From NCBI GenBank assembly GCA_019426215.1, contig CM033401.1, positions 9,863,134 through 9,927,133 on the forward strand: 64,000 nucleotides of DNA. The letters are read 5' to 3'. Positions 59,229-64,000 of the stretch are shown piece after piece. Position 1 is the stretch's first letter. Each line of letters opens with the position of its first letter. The position numbers and the translations under genes are program-made. The notes beneath the pieces are model-generated. The model had not been told where the DNA came from and ran no database searches. It saw only the letters and a program-made list of their open reading frames with translations. Source of the stretch: Buddleja alternifolia (taxonomy: Eukaryota > Streptophyta > Magnoliopsida > Lamiales > Scrophulariaceae).

Positions 59229-59990
59229 ACAAAGATTTCACAGTTTGCACTCATGAACAAATCTCAACTTTTATATGAAAATTATTCCTTGATAAAAGAT
59301 ATGGACTATATGATATCATCCACTGGTTGTTGATTGAGCTTTATGAACTTGAACAGTCAATCCATTTCTTCTCCTTCTTTTGTAGATTGATATCCATCAG
59401 TTTCTTGTATTATGCTTTCACAACACTTTCTTAGGTAATGGTGTTTGCACTTTCCATCCACCATACAAGAATTCTTTAAGTTCTTATCTCCACATGATCA
59501 ATGCATCATATTCTTTATAATCAAGTCATGTAGTTCAGGATGCATTTCTTTAGTTGGAAATACCATGGTGACAAACCTATCCAAATGATCTTGAATTGTA
59601 AGTTTATAATATGACTTTAAAGTTATCAGAACATGAGCATGTTGCAACCCTCTTTTTTGAAAGTCAATTACATGGACATGTGTACCGATCTTTTTTTTTT
59701 TTTTAAATCCTTAAATAACTGGTCTTTTAGATCTTGAAGTTCTGCTCTAAAAACTCTTCAGGTTTAATCTGGTCGATCTTGATATTGTTGACCATCATAC
59801 AACTTTTCTATTATCTCTTACCACTTGGGATTACAAGTCGTTGTAATAAAAACACTTGCCTTTCCAAAACTTTGTACTAATGCCAATGTATCTAAATATT
59901 GCACATCATATCTCTTGGTCCCCCAATAAATGAAGTAGGGAGAACTACTCTTTCGCCAACTATATTCCCTCTCAACTCTCCTTTCTGGAC
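56895..59990 (-). mobile_element. Helitron remnant with Rep (HUH) and Pif1-like helicase
   Basis: From high to low coordinates on the - strand: Rep fragments at ~59960-59330 with FQKRGLQHAH (HUH motif, ~59660) and KCKHHYLRKCCES (~59435), a linker/helicase N-part (59031-58552) with QSIMYVTNK and LLESDESIVDCLKEV, a helicase piece (57723-57382), then the C-terminal helicase region (57375-56962) with GKHVFIPRIPLSP, AMTINKAQGQT and LYVALSKG. The Pif1 motif II/III area is destroyed, with a 20-base homopolymer (~57842-57862) in its place. Frame changes and stops mean it cannot encode a working RepHel. Confidence 0.82.
59193..59224. repeat. (TA)n microsatellite inside the Helitron
   Basis: About 16 TA units interrupt the linker between the Rep and helicase parts. 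Confidence 0.85.
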
Positions 59991-60032
59991 ACTATCCATG
60001 ATTCCTTGGTATAGTTTAGATCTAAACGTTGA

Positions 60033-60060
60033 CTAGTCTTTAACCTGTGCGTTGCATGGG
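60033..60060 (-). mobile_element. Helitron-type 3' terminus
   Basis: On the - strand the order is cccatgcaacgcacagg (imperfect hairpin), ttaaaga, CTAG, then T. This matches the Helitron 3' rule: a hairpin a few bases before CTRR, followed by host T. It lies upstream of the Rep end of the Helitron at 56.9-60.0 kb, so it should be the end of a second element lying at higher coordinates. Confidence 0.45.
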
Positions 60061-61294
60061 CACTGATTTTAAGATGATAATATTTTACTTTCAATATTTA
60101 AGATAATAATACACAATAGATATGTCAAGACTAATAAGCAATATAAGTTTACAGAAGTACAAATATATTAGCTTCAGAAGAGCATATGCAATCAACAAAT
60201 AAATAGAAAATTATAAAAAATGTGAAACATTACGTGATATTTATGTTAATGTAGTATAAACTGCAACAATTATATAACATTTCATCATATAAAACTTTAT
60301 CGAATAAGACAGAATAGATCTTCAAAATGAAATAATGTTAATTGTATGAGAGAAATATCATTCTCATCTTACAATTCAAAACAAAATAAACTCATCCAAA
60401 ATTCAATAGTGAATAATGTAAACCCGACTCAATAGTTAACTCAAACATGTTCTGCAAACTATTTCTCTAAATTGGCAACTTGATCATTGAGTTGATCATT
60501 TACCTCTTCCTTGATCAACATGTAATAGATATTAATGAAATTTTAGTTTTCAACCATCGTAGTATATTAGTCGTAAGTATATAATTGATAACACTTTACC
60601 TGCGAATGCAAATTTTCTTGGATGGCGATTCATCATCCAACAATTTGCTACCAAAATAGCGATGACTCCATGCTTGAAGAAATCTTAGCAGTTGAAAAGG
60701 CAGAATCTGAATGTGTTCATGTGTTTATCTGTAATTAATACTATACTATTACTAATAAAGTAGATATTATATAGTATTGTGTTATATTATACTATGTTAT
60801 ATCCTATTGGAATATAAATGCAAAAGCAAATCTTTTGAACAAATATAAAGGATTAGTATAATGGTTGTCTATGAGAGATCTTAATACGGATTTGTTCAAA
60901 AAGAAAAAAAAATCAAATTTGCAATTTCTAACATTATATTGTACTATATTGTAATATATTAATAAATACTGAAAATTCTTGTAACATAGCTAACTTGTCG
61001 AAATAAGTAGTTATTCGTACGAAAAATTAAGTAAATATTAAGTAGAAAATTAACTAATTTGAACAAATTTATTTATTATGAAACTAAAGAAGCAAAACAA
61101 CTCTTGAAGATTTTTGCAACTTTTTGCATGTTGATTCTATGATAAGATTTGTTAAATCAATTAAAAAGAAAAGGCTGTGTGAGAGGAAAAATGATGGAAT
61201 TAAGGAGGTTTTACTGATGAGTAAACCCTTTAATACGACAATGCATGGTAAATGCCATGTGAATTGCCAATATTTTTAATATGAATTATAAAAC
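60061..61294. other. AT-rich DNA without gene, possibly body of a non-autonomous Helitron
   Basis: No gene recognised. If the terminus at 60033 is real, part of this stretch is a non-autonomous Helitron on the - strand. Its 5' end (TC) could not be fixed. Confidence 0.3.
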
Positions 61295-61855
61295 TGATGC
61301 AGTTCGAAATTTACACCAAGAAAATCGTGAAAGCCAAACACGGTTTTATATTTGTAATTAATGGGAAATGATGAGAATAATAAAGACGAAGACTTAAATG
61401 TGAGATAAAAATAAAGCATAGAAAGGAAGAGATATTTTATTAGTTTTATTGTTCTTGAAAGAAAGTACAGAGATATGGATTTTTTTTTTACTTTTTTAGA
61501 GAATGTAAAATATACAAGATGGAATTACACTTATTTATAAGGCCATAAGGCCGAAATCCCCCTCCATTTTGGTCTCTTGGACTGATTTCTTGTTGCCTAG
61601 GGGATATGGGAATTGTATCCCCTATTTTAGGAGATGTAGATTGGGATCCGTATGATTTGATCTGATCCAATTTTCAATCTTCTTTTAGTTAGCCTTCCAC
61701 GTGTCAAATGTAGATATCCCTTGACCTCATTATGAGATAGCTTCCTCAGTCATCCAATTAACTTTCGCCTACGTCTTCAAACCTTAGGATATATTGCAAC
61801 GGGATTCCTATGCTCTTGAAGTCCAATAACATAGCTGAAAATCCCACCGGTATCA
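61295..61855 (-). mobile_element. LTR (561 bp) of an unclassified retrotransposon
   Basis: On the + strand it begins TGATGCAGTTCG and ends CCGGTATCA, with TGAT...ATCA ends. On the - strand, agtagggggactta directly precedes the LTR start and looks like a polypurine tract. A TATA box (ttataaataag, ~61542 on -) is placed as in an LTR promoter. No partner LTR is in view. Confidence 0.55.
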
Positions 61856-62376
61856 TAAGTCCCCCTACTCTGTAGGTTTTGATGCTAAATTCAAGACCTT
61901 GAGAGTATAATTTGTCCTTGTATCAGGGTAAGAAAGGTAAATTTGTTTTTTTTTACCCATGAGCTAGCTATTGTGTAACCGATCCTAAGAAAAATTAGGG
62001 GGAGCTAAAATTGCTCCCATTTTGTCTATCCTCTTCTCCCTTTTTTTTTCTTTCTCTCTCTCATTTATGAGTCCTTCTAGATTTATGAATCTTTTGTCAT
62101 TATCTCATCATCAAAATATTTGACTTTCTTCTTTAGGACTCTCCTTTTACTTACCCAATCAAAACTCCTTCTTTCTTCTCCCTCATCTTTCGAGATTTGC
62201 CTATTAAAGGCTCCCTAATTCTCTCTTTTTTTTAATCACTTTCTTTATTTTTGAGTCTACCTTTCCTTAACTTTTCCCAACAACTCATATCTTCCATCTC
62301 CTTTTCCCTTTAAGGTAAGGGTGTCACATATCCTTCATCCTTTCCCCTTAATTTTTTTTATTTTTTTAAATACATA
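61856..62376. other. Probable internal remnant of the preceding LTR element
   Basis: It follows the polypurine tract of the 61295-61855 LTR. Pyrimidine-rich (ctttctctctctc, ttcttctccctc) on the + strand, i.e. purine-rich in element orientation. No coding block recognised. It ends where the next LTR starts. Confidence 0.35.
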
Positions 62377-63299
62377 TGTAAACAACAAATTTTAAGTTTG
62401 CAATTTAACAAATAAGAAATGTTGTGCGAAATATTTTAATTGAATCAAATGATTTAATGAGTACAAATCTCTAATTATTTATCTTCTGATTCTTCACGCC
62501 AAGAACTTGATGTTCGGGGTTTGAAATTTTGAAAGAGGAGCTTGTGCTTTAATCTTCTTCAAACTTGATTTAATCTTCTAATAACGTTACTTCGAGGACT
62601 TCGCGCCTTATTTCGAATCAAATGTTATGATTTGATGAAGATTGATGGTGGCTTTGATGTTTCGATCTCCTTTGGAATTGACTTGAATTTTGATAACGTT
62701 AATTCGTGGGTTTAACATCTTAATCACGAATCAAACGCGAAGATTTGATGAATTCTTCCACAAACTTCTTGAGTTTTGCCTAGAACGCCGTGAATCTTCT
62801 TGAACTTGATGAACTTGAGTTGAGAGAATTCTTCAAGACTTTTTCAATGATTCTTTTACTCAAATGCACTTGTGAATTGGTGAACTGGTCCTTGAACTTG
62901 TACCCCTATTTATAGTTGTAGGGGTGGAAGACTTTCCATAATCACTATGATTTGGTTGGCAATCACTACCATATTGAAGATAATGATTTGATTTAATGAT
63001 TTAATTGCCATAATTATGTGATTTGATTGCAATTTATCATAATTATGAAAAGAAGATGGCAATCATCATCTTAATTTGCAAGACATGATTTAATATTGCC
63101 ACAATCATGTGTCTCTTAACACATGACGCCTCATGATTGGCCAAATAAGGATATATTTATATATAAATTATTCAATTATTTGATTTAGGGATAAAATTTA
63201 TTAAATCCCTTAAATATAAATAAAAGAATGTATTTGACATTTAATATATCAATTTACATGTGTCACTATTTATTTGGATGCGAATTTTAATTGTCTACA
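62377..63299 (-). mobile_element. LTR (923 bp) of a second retrotransposon running out of the window
   Basis: On the - strand it starts TGTAGACAATTAAAATTCG and ends TTGTTGTTTACA. It is preceded by the polypurine tract tcgagggggcat (63311-63300). A TATA box (actataaatagggg, ~62929-62916 on -) lies mid-LTR, followed by a transcribed-leader-like region rich in ttgatgaa/ttcaag words. The internal domain should lie to the right (63300 onward). Confidence 0.6.
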
Positions 63300-64000
63300 A
63301 ATGCCCCCTCGAGACTTGTCTGCAAATGATGCTTGAAGACGCGTCTTGAGTGGATAAGTCGCGACATTTTGATTTTTGTAATGGACTTCACGAAATATAT
63401 GAACACTTTTGGACTTGAATAACCAACCAAAGACTTGAATATTTAGTCCATAATTTTGATTCTTGTACAATTCAATTTTAAAGCCCAAGTGAGTCTTGGA
63501 TATGGGCCCACTGCCGTAAAATGGCTATCAGAATCCATGTGCAAAATGAAGAGATAAAATTCAGACCGACTCATTTGCAAATAAAGGAAAACAACCTTTT
63601 CTTTCCCCTTAGGCCCATATCAACTTACGGTGCATTGAACCAGAAACATAGAATAATTATCTATCTTCTTCCACATTTCCAATGCAGCTGGCGTCTTCAT
63701 CTCCGTATTGTAGCAGAGATATTTTTTTTCTTCCTTTTTCAGAAAATTCCTTGATTTCTTTCCAAACTTCGGAGCTAATCAACACATTGACCAGAATCAA
63801 TCTTTCAATCTACAACTCAGTAAGTTCGGGAAGATCCCAGCAAAATTGCGATGATTTTGCCAGCCGATCAATTTGAGAGTTCCATTTACAGTGATCTTTT
63901 CCGACAAATTGCGATACTTTTGACATCAAATCCAATCATCTTGATTTTATTCGCTCTTCATTTCACTTAAATGTCTGATCACATTCCTTTCTTTTGCTCT
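63300..64000 (-). other. Non-coding internal end of the LTR element at 62377-63299
   Basis: It starts with the polypurine tract complement and shows no recognisable pol block. Presumably this is the stretch between pol and the 3' LTR. The element probably continues beyond the window. Confidence 0.35.

Noticed and set aside
1..64000. CRISPR arrays, bacterial operons, riboswitches and rRNA genes
   Set aside because: The tandem repeats seen are transposon-related or microsatellites without regular unique spacers. Everything coding is plant nuclear or retroelement-like.

Overview
The window is AT-rich, intron-bearing plant nuclear DNA, almost certainly from a eudicot. The evidence is: two host genes split by GT-AG (and one GC-AG) introns, a plant-type R2R3-MYB beginning [17 protein letters not shown], a plant FGGY-kinase homologue, and a typical angiosperm repeat load (Copia, LTR fragments, TRIM, SINEs, CACTA, hAT, Helitron, and remains of an endogenous pararetrovirus). 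I cannot fix family or species.

Layout. 1-10.6 kb is intergenic and repeat-rich: a nested foldback element, two tRNA-derived SINEs with 14-15 bp target-site duplications (TSDs), and a ~2.2 kb terminal-inverted-repeat element full of GTATAATG-like motifs. 10.7-31.0 kb is one host gene on the + strand, a 15-exon FGGY carbohydrate kinase (predicted 579 aa) related to D-ribulokinase/YDR109C-type proteins. All 15 exons join in frame. Its intron 12 is about 13.25 kb. That intron holds a TA-rich repeat cluster, a ~410 bp intron segment present twice as direct repeats, a ~4.9 kb inverted repeat, fragments of a caulimovirid-like pararetrovirus (movement protein and aspartic protease, both on the - strand), and a CACTA-type element whose DUF8039/Ulp1-like gene is itself arranged as a ~3.8 kb inverted repeat.

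31-49 kb is intergenic. A degenerate Ty1/Copia element (36.4-42.2 kb, + strand) has been hit by a 1.6 kb solo LTR (TSD CCTGT) and by a complete 839 bp TRIM-like element (TSD AGTAT). It is followed by a tRNA-derived SINE (- strand) and two small TIR elements. 49.1-50.8 kb is the second intact host gene, a three-exon R2R3-MYB factor (337 aa) of the MYB36/MYB68/RAX (subgroup 14) type.

52-60 kb, all on the - strand, is a chain of decayed elements: the 3' half of a second Copia element with its LTR, a truncated hAT (ZMYM1/DUF4371-like) element, and a Helitron Rep-helicase remnant. Another Helitron 3' terminus sits just beyond it. 61.3-64 kb contains two LTRs on the - strand, the second with internal sequence probably running out of the window.

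Only the kinase and the MYB gene look functional. All transposon and viral reading frames I could recognise are interrupted or truncated. The most unusual structure is intron 12 of the kinase gene, where two long inverted repeats lie in one transcribed intron and could give long hairpin RNA.
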